From contig NZ_JARSBP010000003.1 of the NCBI RefSeq assembly GCF_029623955.1, positions 806,001-870,000 on the forward strand: 64,000 nucleotides of DNA. The letters run 5' to 3'. Shown piece by piece: positions 54,688 to 63,968 of this stretch (positions are counted from its first letter, which is position 1; every line of letters begins with the position of its first letter). This DNA comes from Mycobacterium sp. 236(2023). GTDB taxonomy: Bacteria > Actinomycetota > Actinomycetes > Mycobacteriales > Mycobacteriaceae. The position numbers and the translations under genes were made by a program. A model generated the notes under the pieces. That model had not been told where the DNA came from and made no database searches. It saw only the letters and a program-made list of their open reading frames with translations.

Positions 54688-56402
54688 GAACTTTCGTCGC
54701 TGCGCAGCAGGGGTCGCAGCTTCTCCGTCTTCTCCTGCGTCCATCCCGGCGGTTCCATGATCGCGGCCCACGCGTCGGCGACGTTGCGCACGTAGACGTG
54801 ACCGTGCCCGTCGGGAACGTTCACCGCCACCGCCATGTCGGCCGACACCTGAAGGAACGTGACGACCGGAATCCACTCCATCTCCGGGGAGACGTCGTAG
54901 CCGCGCGGCTCGTGCAGCCAGTCCGGTCTGGAGAACAACAGATCGGTGTTGAACCACGCGATCGGGTCCGAGGCGTGCTGCAGATAGACCACGCGCGGCT
55001 GCGACCACTGGTCGGGCGGGCGCTGCAGGTCACGCGTTTCGGCGACGAAGCGGACGTTGGCGCCCTTGTCGTAGATCGGCAGCCATTCGGGTGATCCCTC
55101 GTCGCGGTTGCGGGTCAGGTCTGTCCAGATAGTGTTCTGGAACGTCGGGCCGCTGAACAGTGCACCATCTGTGCGGGCGATGAGGTTGTTCAGCGCCAGG
55201 AACGGCGCCTCACCGCCGAAAGAGCCGAGGCTCTCACCAAAGACCACCAGCTTCGGCCGCTGCGCCTCCGGCATCTCGCGGATCAGCTCGTCGACCGCCT
55301 CGAACAGGTACTGACCGGCCTGACGGGCGTTCTCCTTGTCGACGAGGAACGACAGCCAGCTGGGCAGGAACGAATACTGCATCGACACGATCGCGGTGTC
55401 GCCGTTGTACATGTACTCCAGCGCAGTCGCTTCCGCCGCGTTGATCCATCCGGTGCCGGTCGTCGTCGCCACCGCCACGACGGCACGATCCAGGCCGCCC
55501 GCGCGCTGCAACTCCCGTGCCGCAAGGGCTGCCGTCGCCTTGATCCCGTCCGCGGAATGCAGTCCGGCATACGCGCGGATCGGCTCGACGGCGGGTGCGC
55601 CGTTGAACTCGGTGAGCTCCTCGACCGACGGGCCACTGGAGACGAACATGCGGCCCTGATGCCCGAGGGACTCCCAACTGACCAGCGATTCTGGCCCACC
55701 GGAGCGCACATCCGACTCCGGTGCAGGGTTGTCGGGATCGGTCTCGTCGTTGACCGCGGCGAAGGTCTTGTTGATGGTGCTCATCGCGAACCGCACGACG
55801 ACGCCGTTGAGCAGCGCGACGGTCAGTGCGAGCAGCAGCGCCACGACAACGACGGCCCCGATCCGGGGCGGCAGGACGCGGTCCACCTGCCGCACCAGGA
55901 AACGCACGAGTTTGCCGACCAATTGCCCGATCTCGACGAACAGGAACAGCGTCACCACCGAGATGACCGCGGCGAGTGGGTAATCCCAGAACGTCAGCCG
56001 GGGCACACCCATCAGGTCGCGGACATCGTCCTGCCAGGTGTGGAACCGGAACACCATGTACACGAGCCCGATCAGGCCGAGCACAGCCAGCGTCGGCCAT
56101 GCCCAGCGCGGTGCGGGCGGGCTGGTCTCCTTGGACCGCATGAAACGCACCAACCACACGGCGAAGACGCCGAACCCGTAGCCGATCGCGCCGGCCGCAC
56201 CGCTGACCAGACCCTGGAACAGCGGGCCGCGCGGCAGCAGCGACGGCGTCAGCGACAGGAACAGGAACAGCAGGCCGACGGCGGTACCGGTGAACGTGTA
56301 CCGGCGGATCCACCACCGCCGGAAAGCCGGCGCGTCCCTTACCCGGGAAGGCGGTACTTCATCGGCGGACGCCCTCTTGTCTGAAGACGCGGTCTCGGTC
56401 AC
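54684..56402 (-). CDS. membrane-anchored alpha/beta hydrolase
   Basis: A 572-residue protein. The N-terminal half has about five membrane helices (for example FTGTAVGLLFLFLSLTPSLL, LAVLGLIGLVYMVF and IGAVVVVALLLALTVALLNG). The C-terminal half (from about residue 245) is an alpha/beta hydrolase of the Abhydrolase_9 / DUF1023-related group: TTGTGWINAAEATALEYM, then KLVVFGESLGSFGGEAPF with the nucleophile Ser (GESLGS). His and Asp ligands should be in the last 130 residues. Position and layout match Rv1069c. It is probably an envelope esterase or lipase; the substrate is not known. It is separated from echA8 by 9 nt. Confidence 0.85.
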   Translation of the reverse strand: MTETASSDKRASADEVPPSRVRDAPAFRRWWIRRYTFTGTAVGLLFLFLSLTPSLLPRGPLFQGLVSGAAGAIGYGFGVFAVWLVRFMRSKETSPPAPRWAWPTLAVLGLIGLVYMVFRFHTWQDDVRDLMGVPRLTFWDYPLAAVISVVTLFLFVEIGQLVGKLVRFLVRQVDRVLPPRIGAVVVVALLLALTVALLNGVVVRFAMSTINKTFAAVNDETDPDNPAPESDVRSGGPESLVSWESLGHQGRMFVSSGPSVEELTEFNGAPAVEPIRAYAGLHSADGIKATAALAARELQRAGGLDRAVVAVATTTGTGWINAAEATALEYMYNGDTAIVSMQYSFLPSWLSFLVDKENARQAGQYLFEAVDELIREMPEAQRPKLVVFGESLGSFGGEAPFLALNNLIARTDGALFSGPTFQNTIWTDLTRNRDEGSPEWLPIYDKGANVRFVAETRDLQRPPDQWSQPRVVYLQHASDPIAWFNTDLLFSRPDWLHEPRGYDVSPEMEWIPVVTFLQVSADMAVAVNVPDGHGHVYVRNVADAWAAIMEPPGWTQEKTEKLRPLLRSDESS

Positions 56403-56411
56403 GCATGAACT

Positions 56412-57185
56412 TTAGCGATGCGTGAAGTTCGGCGAACGCTTCTCGGTGAACGCGTTCATGCCCTCGGTCTGATCGTCGGTGGCGAACGCCGAATGGAACA
56501 GCCGCCGCTCGTAGAGCAGACCCTCCGACAGCGTCGTCTCGAACGCGCGGTTGACCGCTTCCTTGGCCATCCGCGACGCCGACAGCGACATGCCCGCAAT
56601 GGTGTCGGCGACCGACTTGGCTTCTTGGAGCAGGTCGTCGGCCGGTACGACCCGTGACACCAGGCCCGCGCGTTCGGCTTCCTCGGCGCCCATGTTGCGG
56701 CCGGTCAGGATCAGGTCCATGGCTTTGGCCTTGCCGATCGCGCGGGTCAACCGTTGCGACCCGCCCATGCCGGGCAGCACACCCAGCTTGATCTCGGGCT
56801 GCCCGAACTTCGCGGTGTCGGCGGCGATCAGGATGTCGCACATCATGGCGAGCTCGCAGCCGCCGCCGAGGGCGTAGCCGGCGACTGCGGCGATGGTCGG
56901 TGTGCGAGTGGCGGCGAATTTGCCCCAGGCGGCGAAGAAGTCGGAGGAGAAGACGTCGGCGAACGACAGTTCGGCCATCTCCTTGATGTCGGCTCCTGCC
57001 GCGAATGCTTTCGCGCTGCCGGTGATGATGATTGCACCGACTCCAGGGTTGGCGTCCAGTTCGGCTGCCGCCGTGGTCACTTCGGCCATCACCTGGCTGT
57101 TGAGGGCATTGAGTGCCTTCGGCCGGTTCAGCGTGATCGTCGCAACGCGCTCGTCGCGGTCGACCAGAATCGTCTCGTACGTCAT
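56412..57185 (-). CDS. echA8: enoyl-CoA hydratase
   Basis: A 257-residue crotonase. The oxyanion-hole loops are [11 protein letters not shown] and [15 protein letters not shown], and the catalytic Glu residues lie in [14 protein letters not shown] (first) and the second after. The C-terminal [20 protein letters not shown] is standard. It hydrates trans-2-enoyl-CoA in beta-oxidation. The ATG overlaps the stop of echA9 by 4 nt. The identity as EchA8 rests on the neighbours (EchA9, then the BI-1 gene and FadA3, as Rv1070c to Rv1074c). Confidence 0.93.
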   Translation of the reverse strand: MTYETILVDRDERVATITLNRPKALNALNSQVMAEVTTAAAELDANPGVGAIIITGSAKAFAAGADIKEMAELSFADVFSSDFFAAWGKFAATRTPTIAAVAGYALGGGCELAMMCDILIAADTAKFGQPEIKLGVLPGMGGSQRLTRAIGKAKAMDLILTGRNMGAEEAERAGLVSRVVPADDLLQEAKSVADTIAGMSLSASRMAKEAVNRAFETTLSEGLLYERRLFHSAFATDDQTEGMNAFTEKRSPNFTHR

Positions 57186-58228
57186 GACTGCTCCTCGAAA
57201 GTGATGTCGGGGTCGGCCGAGACGAAATACGCCTCGACGTCGTCGGTGGTCACCTCATTCAGCGACCCCGGTTGCCATTGGGGGTTCTTGTCCTTGTCGA
57301 TGAGCAGCGCACGGATGCCCTCGACGAGATCGTGCGAACGCAGCGCTGCGCAGGATGTCCGAAACTCCTGGCGCAGCACGTCTTCCAGTGTGGCGAGATC
57401 TTTGGCTCGGCGGACCGCTTCCAGCGTGACCGACACGGCGACGGGGGAGCGGGACTCGATCAGCTGCGCGGCCGCCGCGGCGTCGGCAGAACCGTGGGCT
57501 TTGAGTGCGGCGACGATGTCGGCCGCTGTCTGGCCGGAATAGCAGTCGTCGATCCACTCCCGTTGGGCCAGAAGCGGACTCGACGGCGGCTCCTGCGCGT
57601 GCTTGGCGATCGCGGCGTCGACGCCCTCGGCATCGAGGGTTTCGGAGAATGCCGGCAGATCGGCCTGCGGCACGAAGTGATCCGCGAAGCCCATGGCAAT
57701 CGCATCGGCCCCGGAGAAGGGAGCGCCGGTGATGGCGGCGTGCACCCCGAGCAGTCCCGGCGACCTGGACAGGATGTGGGTCCCGCCGACATCGGGGATG
57801 AAGCCGATGCCGACCTCGGGCATCGCCATCTTGGTGGTCTCGGTGACGACGCGGACGCTGCCGTGCGCGCTGATCCCGACGCCGCCGCCCATCGTGATGC
57901 CGTTCATGACGGCCACATAGGGCTTCGGGTACCGGCCGATGTAGGAGTTGAGCAGATATTCGTCGTGCCAGAACTGACGCGTCGCGGCGCCGCCCTTCTT
58001 GGCGTCGTGATAGATCGCGACGACGTCGCCGCCCGCGCACAGCCCGCGATCACCCGCCCCGGTCACCACGACGGCCTTCACGGCATCGTCGTCCTCCCAG
58101 GACTTCAACGCCGTCGAGATCTCACCGACCATGTGGTGGGTCAGGGAATTGATCGCCTTGGGGCGGTTCAGGGTGATGCGGCCGATTCCGTTGCCGACTG
58201 TTACTAGGACATCCTCGTTTTCGTCCAC
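57182..58228 (-). CDS. echA9: enoyl-CoA hydratase/3-hydroxyisobutyryl-CoA hydrolase
   Basis: A crotonase of 348 residues, longer than EchA8, of the 3-hydroxyisobutyryl-CoA hydrolase type. [20 protein letters not shown] and [20 protein letters not shown] form the oxyanion hole, [18 protein letters not shown] carries the catalytic Glu/Asp, and a C-terminal lid ([15 protein letters not shown]) completes it. It probably hydrolyses hydroxyisobutyryl-CoA in valine breakdown or acts as a hydratase. The GTG at 58228 ([11 protein letters not shown]) is preferred over a TTG three codons earlier. Resembles Rv1071c. Confidence 0.92.
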   Translation of the reverse strand: MDENEDVLVTVGNGIGRITLNRPKAINSLTHHMVGEISTALKSWEDDDAVKAVVVTGAGDRGLCAGGDVVAIYHDAKKGGAATRQFWHDEYLLNSYIGRYPKPYVAVMNGITMGGGVGISAHGSVRVVTETTKMAMPEVGIGFIPDVGGTHILSRSPGLLGVHAAITGAPFSGADAIAMGFADHFVPQADLPAFSETLDAEGVDAAIAKHAQEPPSSPLLAQREWIDDCYSGQTAADIVAALKAHGSADAAAAAQLIESRSPVAVSVTLEAVRRAKDLATLEDVLRQEFRTSCAALRSHDLVEGIRALLIDKDKNPQWQPGSLNEVTTDDVEAYFVSADPDITFEEQS

Positions 58229-58401
58229 GGAATGCAATCTAGATCGTCTCCCGGGTTGGGGCCTGCCCGGGTAAGGTTTCCTGTGAAGGGCCTGGGAAAG
58301 GGAACGTCGGCTTCGACGGGAACTGCCCAGGAATCTCGAACGTTGACCATGTGATCGTCACAGGTCGAAGCACTTACGACATAGACAGAAAGGATCCGAC
58401 G

Positions 58402-59244
58402 GTGCGCGAAAGCAGCAACCCGGTATTCCGCTCACTGCCTAAAGAGCAGCAGGGCGGCTACGCGCAGTTCGGTACCGGAGCCGCCGGCTACGGTGCACAG
58501 GCGGTCCACGCCGATCCGTACGCGACGCAGCAGTACCCGGATCAGCAGCAGGCAGGTGTATCGCGCCCGCTGACCATCGACGACGTCGTCACCCGGACCG
58601 GCATCACGCTGGCCGTGGTCACCGCGGTCGCGGCTGTCTCCTACTTCTTCGTCGACGCCAACCAGGCGCTGATGTTCCCGCTGTTCCTGATCGGCAGCCT
58701 CGGCGGCCTCGGCGTCCTGCTCGTCGCGATGTTCGGGCGCAAGCAGGACAACCCGGCGATCGTCATGACCTACGCGGCGCTCGAGGGCCTGTTCCTCGGC
58801 GCGGCGTCGTACCTGTTCGCGAACCTGGTCTCCACCGGTGGCCCGGCGATGATCTTCCAGGCTGTCGTCGGCACGCTCGGCGTGTTCTTCGGCATGCTCG
58901 TCGTCTACCGCACGGGTGCGATCCGCGTGACGCCCAAACTGACCCGCATGATCGTCGCCGGCCTGTTCGGTGTGATGGCGCTGGCCCTGGTGAACATTCT
59001 GTTCGCGATCTTCACCGGCAATGCGCCACTGACCAACGGCGGCCCGCTGGCGATCGGCTTCTCGATTCTGTGCATCGCGCTCGCGGCGTTCAGCTTCCTG
59101 ATCGACTTCGACGCCGCCGACCAGATGATCCGCGCCGGCGCGCCGGAGAAGGCGGCCTGGGGCATCGCGCTCGGCCTGACCGTCACGCTGGTCTGGCTGT
59201 ACCTCGAGATCCTGCGCCTGCTGAGCTACTTCAACAACGACTAG
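58402..59244 (+). CDS. Bax inhibitor-1/YccA-family membrane protein
   Basis: A 280-residue protein with a polar Gln/Gly-rich N-terminus (about 60 residues, including QQYPDQQQ) and seven membrane helices of the BI-1 / YccA family, ending in LIDFDAADQMIRAGAPEK, then WLYLEILRLLSYFNND; the acidic helix 7 (FDAAD) is the proton/calcium site of the fold. The GTG at 58402 with GAAAGGATCC is preferred over the ATG at 58351. In bacteria these act in Ca2+ or stress homeostasis or regulate membrane proteases. Rv1072-like. A terminator follows. Confidence 0.9.
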   Translation: MRESSNPVFRSLPKEQQGGYAQFGTGAAGYGAQAVHADPYATQQYPDQQQAGVSRPLTIDDVVTRTGITLAVVTAVAAVSYFFVDANQALMFPLFLIGSLGGLGVLLVAMFGRKQDNPAIVMTYAALEGLFLGAASYLFANLVSTGGPAMIFQAVVGTLGVFFGMLVVYRTGAIRVTPKLTRMIVAGLFGVMALALVNILFAIFTGNAPLTNGGPLAIGFSILCIALAAFSFLIDFDAADQMIRAGAPEKAAWGIALGLTVTLVWLYLEILRLLSYFNND

Positions 59245-59258
59245 TAGTACCGCCAGAG

Positions 59259-59290
59259 AAAGGGCGTCCACTTGCGTGGGCGCCCTTTTT
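59259..59290 (+). terminator. Rho-independent terminator of the BI-1 gene
   Basis: AAAGGGCGTCCAC (59259-59271) pairs with GTGGGCGCCCTTT (59276-59288) with one G-U pair around loop TTGC, and is followed by TT. It begins 14 nt after the stop and is the best intrinsic terminator in the window. Confidence 0.9.
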
Positions 59291-59349
59291 CGTGCGCACT
59301 TCAGGTCGCGAGAGGGCGCCCAGGTCGTCTGAACACGCAAACAGGCGCT

Positions 59350-59364
59350 CTGAGTGCACTCTCG
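59350..59364. repeat. left arm of inverted repeat around the DUF559 gene
   Basis: CTGAGTGCACTCTCG at 59350-59364 is, in reverse complement, 14 of 15 identical to CGAGAGTGCGCTCAG at 60265-60279, inside the end of the DUF559 gene. The arms lie about 900 bp apart. Confidence 0.6.
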
Positions 59365-59432
59365 TGGCGGGTTATCCACAGACCGCGTCGCCGGGGATAC
59401 CCATCGCGGCATCGGCACGCGAATCTCGACGC

Positions 59433-60344
59433 GTGCGGGTTCCGTTCATAGGAAGCGAAGCGGTGTCGGCTGGCCTGGTCGGAAAGCATCTGCTGCGCAC
59501 CAGGTTCGTGGCGCTGTACCCCGATGTGTACACCCTGCCGGGCATCGAGTTGACTGTGCTGCACCGGGCGGAGGCGGCCTGGCTCTGGTCGCGTCGCGGT
59601 GGTGTCCTCGCCGGTCTCACGGCAGCGGCCCTGCACGGCGCGCGATATGTCGACGACTCGGAACCCATCGAATTGGTCTGGTCGAATGGCCGAGCGCCCC
59701 GCGGCATCAAAGCCCACAAGCAAGATCTGCACCCCGACGAGATCACCCGACGTCGCGGATTGCCTGTGACGACCGTGCACCGGACTGCTTTCGATCTGGG
59801 CCGCAGAGGACCACTAGGTGCGGCAGTCGCCCGGCTCGACGCTGTCGGGAACGCAACGGGTTTCGACGCCGGTGCAGTCCAGCTGTGGGCAGCCGAACGT
59901 CATTCCGGCAAACGGGGGATGAAGCAGCTGGCGACAGCGCTGGACCTTCACGATCCGGGTGCGCAGTCTCCGCGAGAGACCTGGCTGCGTCTGCTGCTGA
60001 TGCGCGCCGGTTTCCCACGTCCGCAGACTCAGATTCCGGTGGCCAGCGCCGACGGGTTGCGGCGCTACTACCTCGATATGGGGTGGGAGGAACTGAAGCT
60101 GGCCGTTGAGTACGACGGCGACCAGCATCGCGTAGACCCGCTGCAGTTCGCCCACGACATCCTGCGCTCAGAGGACCTCGACGAGATGGAATGGACCCGG
60201 ATTCGCGTGGTCAAATCCAACAGCGCCGATGAAGTCTTGCGGCGCGTTCGCCGTGCCTACGACGCGAGAGTGCGCTCAGCGCCGCAATTTCCGCGAAGAG
60301 GCGATCTGAGCGCACTGTCGGCAGTCAGGGGACGCGCGGGGTGA
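59433..60344 (+). CDS. DUF559-type, Vsr-like nuclease-fold protein
   Basis: A 303-residue protein common in actinobacteria. The N-terminal half has [20 protein letters not shown], then [17 protein letters not shown], and a segment like the AbiEi antitoxin/HTH family; the C-terminal third is DUF559: [23 protein letters not shown], then [20 protein letters not shown]. The E(x)YDGxxHR motif is the Vsr/restriction-endonuclease-like catalytic core. Start GTG at 59433. It is probably a nuclease or a defence-associated protein. Its 3' end overlaps the convergent purT by 20 nt. Synteny suggests it is an insertion between BI-1 and fadA3. Confidence 0.82.
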   Translation: MRVPFIGSEAVSAGLVGKHLLRTRFVALYPDVYTLPGIELTVLHRAEAAWLWSRRGGVLAGLTAAALHGARYVDDSEPIELVWSNGRAPRGIKAHKQDLHPDEITRRRGLPVTTVHRTAFDLGRRGPLGAAVARLDAVGNATGFDAGAVQLWAAERHSGKRGMKQLATALDLHDPGAQSPRETWLRLLLMRAGFPRPQTQIPVASADGLRRYYLDMGWEELKLAVEYDGDQHRVDPLQFAHDILRSEDLDEMEWTRIRVVKSNSADEVLRRVRRAYDARVRSAPQFPRRGDLSALSAVRGRAG

Positions 60345-61524
60345 CCCGGCCGGCCGCCTCGACGGCATTGCGCCGCGCGGTCTCGACGTCGTCGTCGAAT
60401 GCCAGCGCCACACCCATGCGGCGCTTGACGAAGCTCTCGGGCTTGCCGAACAACCGGATGTCGGTGTGCGGCACCTGCAATGCCGCATCCACCCCGTCGA
60501 ACACGATGCCCTCGGCGTCGACGCCGCCGTAGATCACCGCGCTGGCGCCCGGGGACTTCAGCGTGGTGTCGACGGGCAGACCGAGGATCGCCCGTGCGTG
60601 CAGCTCGAACTCGTTCTGCCACTGCGTCACCATCGTCACCATGCCGGTGTCGTGGGGGCGGGGACTGACCTCGCTGAACCACACCTCATCGCCCTTGACG
60701 AACAGCTCCACACCGAAGATGCCCTGCCCGCCGAGATCGCCGGTCACCGCCGCCGCGATCTCCCGCGCCCGCGCGAGCGCGGTCGACGGCATCGGGTGCG
60801 GCTGCCAGCTCTCGACGTAGTCACCGCTGACCTGACGGTGCCCGATGGGTTCGCAGAACTGCGTCTCGACGTCGCCGGAGGCGCCGCGGGCCCGCACGGT
60901 CAGCAGCGTGATCTCGTAGTCGAAATCGACGAAACCCTCGACGATGATCCGGGTGTTGCTCACCCGGCTGCCCGACATCGCGTACTCCCACGCCGCCGTC
61001 ACACCGTCGGGCCCGTCGATCTTCGACTGGCCCTTGCCGGAGCTGCTCATCACCGGTTTGACGACGCACGGGAAGCCGATCTCATCGACAGCGTCCTCCA
61101 ACTCGGAGAGCGAATCGCAGAACCGGTACGGGCTCGTCGGAAGACCGAGCGTCTCGGCGGCGAGCCGGCGAATCCCTTCGCGGTCCATCGTCAGCCGCGC
61201 TGCACGGGCCGTCGGGATCACGGTCGCCACGCCCTCGGCTTCCATCGCTTCCAGAGCAGGCGTGGCGATGGCCTCGATCTCGGGCACCACCAGATCCGGG
61301 CGTTCGGCCTCGATCAATGCGCGCAGCTGACCGGGGTCTGTCATCGTGATCGTCCGCGCGTGGTGGGCGACCTGCTGACCGGGTGCGTTCTCGTAGCGGT
61401 CGACGGCGATGGTCTCGACGCCGAGGCGCTGCAGCGCGATGAGCACTTCGCGGCCCAGCTCACCCGAGCCCAGCAGCATGACTTTGGTGGCGCGCGGTGA
61501 CAGCGGCGTTCCGATGGTCGTCAT
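60325..61524 (-). CDS. purT: formate-dependent phosphoribosylglycinamide formyltransferase
   Basis: A 399-residue ATP-grasp enzyme. The N-terminal [20 protein letters not shown] is the GSGELGKE nucleotide loop of Pur[21 protein letters not shown] follows; the ATP-grasp core has [16 protein letters not shown] and [28 protein letters not shown] (given as [14 protein letters not shown] and [14 protein letters not shown]). It makes formyl-GAR from GAR, formate and ATP in purine synthesis, an alternative to PurN. ATG 61524. It lies 18 nt downstream of fadA3 on the same strand. Confidence 0.95.
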   Translation of the reverse strand: MTTIGTPLSPRATKVMLLGSGELGREVLIALQRLGVETIAVDRYENAPGQQVAHHARTITMTDPGQLRALIEAERPDLVVPEIEAIATPALEAMEAEGVATVIPTARAARLTMDREGIRRLAAETLGLPTSPYRFCDSLSELEDAVDEIGFPCVVKPVMSSSGKGQSKIDGPDGVTAAWEYAMSGSRVSNTRIIVEGFVDFDYEITLLTVRARGASGDVETQFCEPIGHRQVSGDYVESWQPHPMPSTALARAREIAAAVTGDLGGQGIFGVELFVKGDEVWFSEVSPRPHDTGMVTMVTQWQNEFELHARAILGLPVDTTLKSPGASAVIYGGVDAEGIVFDGVDAALQVPHTDIRLFGKPESFVKRRMGVALAFDDDVETARRNAVEAAGRVTPRVP

Positions 61525-61542
61525 CGGAACGGGAGTCTAGAG

Positions 61543-62760
61543 CTAGCTCAGACGCTCCACGACCATTGCCATGCCCTGCCCGCCGCCGACGCACATCGAC
61601 TCGATGCCGAACGTCTTGTCGTGGGTCGCAAGGTTGTTCAGCAGCGTGGCGGTGATGCGCGCGCCGGTCATGCCGAACGGGTGGCCGAGCGCGATCGCAC
61701 CGCCGGAGACGTTCAGCTTGTCCTCGTCGATGCCGAGCTCACGCGCCGAACCGAGCACCTGCACTGCGAACGCCTCGTTGATCTCGACCAGGTCGATGTC
61801 GGAGATCGTCTTGCCGGCGTTGGCCAGCGCCTTCTTGATCGCCTCGATCGGGCCGAGGCCCATGATCTCCGGCGAGAGGCCCGAGACGCCGGTGGACACG
61901 ATGCGCGCCAGCGGGGTCAGGCCCAGCTCCTTGGCCTTGGTGTCGCTCATGATGACGACGGCGGCGGCACCGTCGTTCAGCGGGCACGCGTTGCCGGCGG
62001 TGATCGTGCCGTTGGGCCGGAAGACGGGCTTGAGCTGGCTGATCTTCTCGTAGGTGGTGCCGGCGCGCGGCCCGTCGTCGGTGGAGACGACGGTGCCGTC
62101 GGGCAGCGTGACCGGGGAGATCTCGCGGGCGAAGAAGCCGCTCTTGATGGCTTCCTCGGCGCGGTTCTGTGAGCGCACACCCCAGTGGTCCTGGTCCTCG
62201 CGGCTGATGCCGGTGAACGCGGCGACGTTCTCGGCGGTCTGCCCCATCGCGATGTAGACATCGGGGATGTTGCCGTTGTCGCGCGGGTCGTGCCATTCGG
62301 TGGCACCCTCGGCCTGCTTCGCGGTGCGCGCCTGAGCCTCTTCGAAGATCGGGTTCTTGCTGTTCGGGGCTCCGTCGGCCGCACCGACACCGAAGCGCGA
62401 CACCGTCTCGACGCCCGCGGAAATGAACGCCGAACCCTCGCCGGCCTTGATCGCGTGGAATGCCATTCGCGTGGTCTGCAGTGACGACGAGCAGTACCGG
62501 TTGACCGTGGTGCCGGGCAGGAAGTCGTATCCGAGTTCGACCGCGACGGCGCGGGCGATGTTGTAGCCGGCCTCACCGGCGGGCTGCGCGCAGCCCATCA
62601 TCAGATCGTCGATGTCGCGGGGATCCAACGACGGCACCTTGTCCAGCGCGGCACGGACCATCTGGGCGGCGAGGTCGTCGGGGCGCATGGAGACCAGCGA
62701 GCCTTTGGCGGCCCGGCCGATGGGAGAGCGTGTGGCAGCAACGATGACGGCTTCAGGCAT
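61543..62760 (-). CDS. fadA3: acetyl-CoA acetyltransferase / thiolase
   Basis: A 405-residue thiolase. The nucleophilic Cys is in TTVNRYCSSSLQTTRMAFHA; the GHPxG motif ALGHPFGMTGARI carries the catalytic His; ESMCVGGGQGMAMVVE carries the second Cys at the end. It cleaves 3-ketoacyl-CoA. ATG 62760 with GAGGAGCCGTC. A site matching the KstR consensus (TNNAACNNGTTNNA) lies 16-29 nt upstream, so it is probably under cholesterol control. Assigned as FadA3 from neighbours (Rv1074c position). Confidence 0.92.
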   Translation of the reverse strand: MPEAVIVAATRSPIGRAAKGSLVSMRPDDLAAQMVRAALDKVPSLDPRDIDDLMMGCAQPAGEAGYNIARAVAVELGYDFLPGTTVNRYCSSSLQTTRMAFHAIKAGEGSAFISAGVETVSRFGVGAADGAPNSKNPIFEEAQARTAKQAEGATEWHDPRDNGNIPDVYIAMGQTAENVAAFTGISREDQDHWGVRSQNRAEEAIKSGFFAREISPVTLPDGTVVSTDDGPRAGTTYEKISQLKPVFRPNGTITAGNACPLNDGAAAVVIMSDTKAKELGLTPLARIVSTGVSGLSPEIMGLGPIEAIKKALANAGKTISDIDLVEINEAFAVQVLGSARELGIDEDKLNVSGGAIALGHPFGMTGARITATLLNNLATHDKTFGIESMCVGGGQGMAMVVERLS

Positions 62761-62775
62761 GACGGCTCCTCGATG

Positions 62776-62789
62776 TACAACGTGTTCTA
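62776..62789. promoter_or_regulatory. KstR-type operator upstream of fadA3
   Basis: TACAACGTGTTCTA fits TNNAACNNGTTNNA at every fixed position. It is 16 nt before the fadA3 start, beyond the Shine-Dalgarno, a place where a repressor would block transcription. The half-sites are not fully symmetric outside the core (TAC versus CTA). Confidence 0.7.
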
Positions 62790-62811
62790 AAAACGACGGT
62801 TACTAGCGAAC

Positions 62812-63774
62812 CTAGCCCGCGGCCACCACGATGGGCGCGGGCACCCCGGTCGAGCGGCGCCACAGCCGGCTGATTCCGCTGACCCGGGACAGCAGCGTCG
62901 TCCCCTCTCCGGTCCGCGATTCCAGCGCCTCTTCGGGTGGCTCGCCAGTGATGAACTCGCCGAGGGCATCGCAGAGCGCGGGCAACAGCTGTTTGGCGGC
63001 CAGTTCATAGCCCGCCGCCGACGGATGGAACATGTCCGGCGAGAACAACAACTCGGGCGTCTTGTAGAAGTGCGGGGACAGCAGATCCGAAAACGGCACC
63101 GGGATGCCACCCGCCGCTCGCACCGACGCCGCCTGCGCCCGCGCCAGCCGAAGCCCCTGGCTGCGCGCGACCCATCGCAGTGGCTGCGGGATCGCCTTGA
63201 TGACGCCGAAGTCAGGACACGTGCCGACGACGACGACGGCGCCGGCGGCCCGCAGCCGACGGACGGCCCGGCCGACGCGTCGCGCCGAAGGGCCGGTGCC
63301 GTTGGGTTTCGTGATGTCGTTGGCGCCGATCATGATGACCGCGGCGCCCGGGGGAGTGCCCGCGACGAACATCGCGTCGATCTGGCCCGCCAGACCCTTC
63401 GATGTGGCGCCGACGATTGCTTTGGTGCTCAATCTGATCCGTTTGCCCGACTCTTCGGCGAGACCGCGGGCCAGCAGCACCCCGGGAACCTCGTCGGGGA
63501 CGACGCAGCCGTAGCCGGTGGCCGTGGAGTCGCCGAAGATCATCAGGTGCAGGTCGAAGGGGACGCCGCGGTGCCACCGCTCGGGCGCCGCGCAGCCTCG
63601 CGTGTAGACGCCGTCGGCGCGCGGCGGCACGTCCCAGGATTTCGGGATGACGCGGCGGGCCTGGTCGGCCTGCCCGCTCAGCAGGTTACGGGCCCCGACG
63701 TAGGCAGTACCCGTCGAGGCAAGGGTGGCTGCGGCCGCGAGAGCGACCGTTGACCGACGACGCGGTATGCGCAC
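62812..63774 (-). CDS. SGNH/GDSL-family esterase, exported
   Basis: A 320-residue protein with an N-terminal membrane anchor or signal (VALAAAATLASTGTAYVGA). The SGNH blocks are visible: FGDSTATGYG (nucleophile Ser; block I), the oxyanion Gly in GATSKGL (II), MIGANDITKP (III, Asn), and DMFHPSAAGYELAAK (V, Asp and His). It is an esterase or lipase acting at the envelope. Matches Rv1075c by position and layout; M. tuberculosis Rv1075c is a GDSL esterase. The last 50 residues are a Pro/Arg/Ser-rich tail with no clear domain. Confidence 0.88.
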   Translation of the reverse strand: MRIPRRRSTVALAAAATLASTGTAYVGARNLLSGQADQARRVIPKSWDVPPRADGVYTRGCAAPERWHRGVPFDLHLMIFGDSTATGYGCVVPDEVPGVLLARGLAEESGKRIRLSTKAIVGATSKGLAGQIDAMFVAGTPPGAAVIMIGANDITKPNGTGPSARRVGRAVRRLRAAGAVVVVGTCPDFGVIKAIPQPLRWVARSQGLRLARAQAASVRAAGGIPVPFSDLLSPHFYKTPELLFSPDMFHPSAAGYELAAKQLLPALCDALGEFITGEPPEEALESRTGEGTTLLSRVSGISRLWRRSTGVPAPIVVAAG

Positions 63775-63968
63775 GCCTGCGAGTTTAGAGCCGATTCGGG
63801 CTCCGGTCGGTGTCGGAACGCAGATCTGCGATCACAGTGCGGTATCAACTGCGGTACCAAAAGCGTTTAACCAATTGTGATAATGGTTACTAGTGCGAAG
63901 CTAAGTTACGAGGTTGTCTGAGTAACTCGGCTTATCCCGGCTCTACATCGGCGTAGGAAGTGGTGGCG

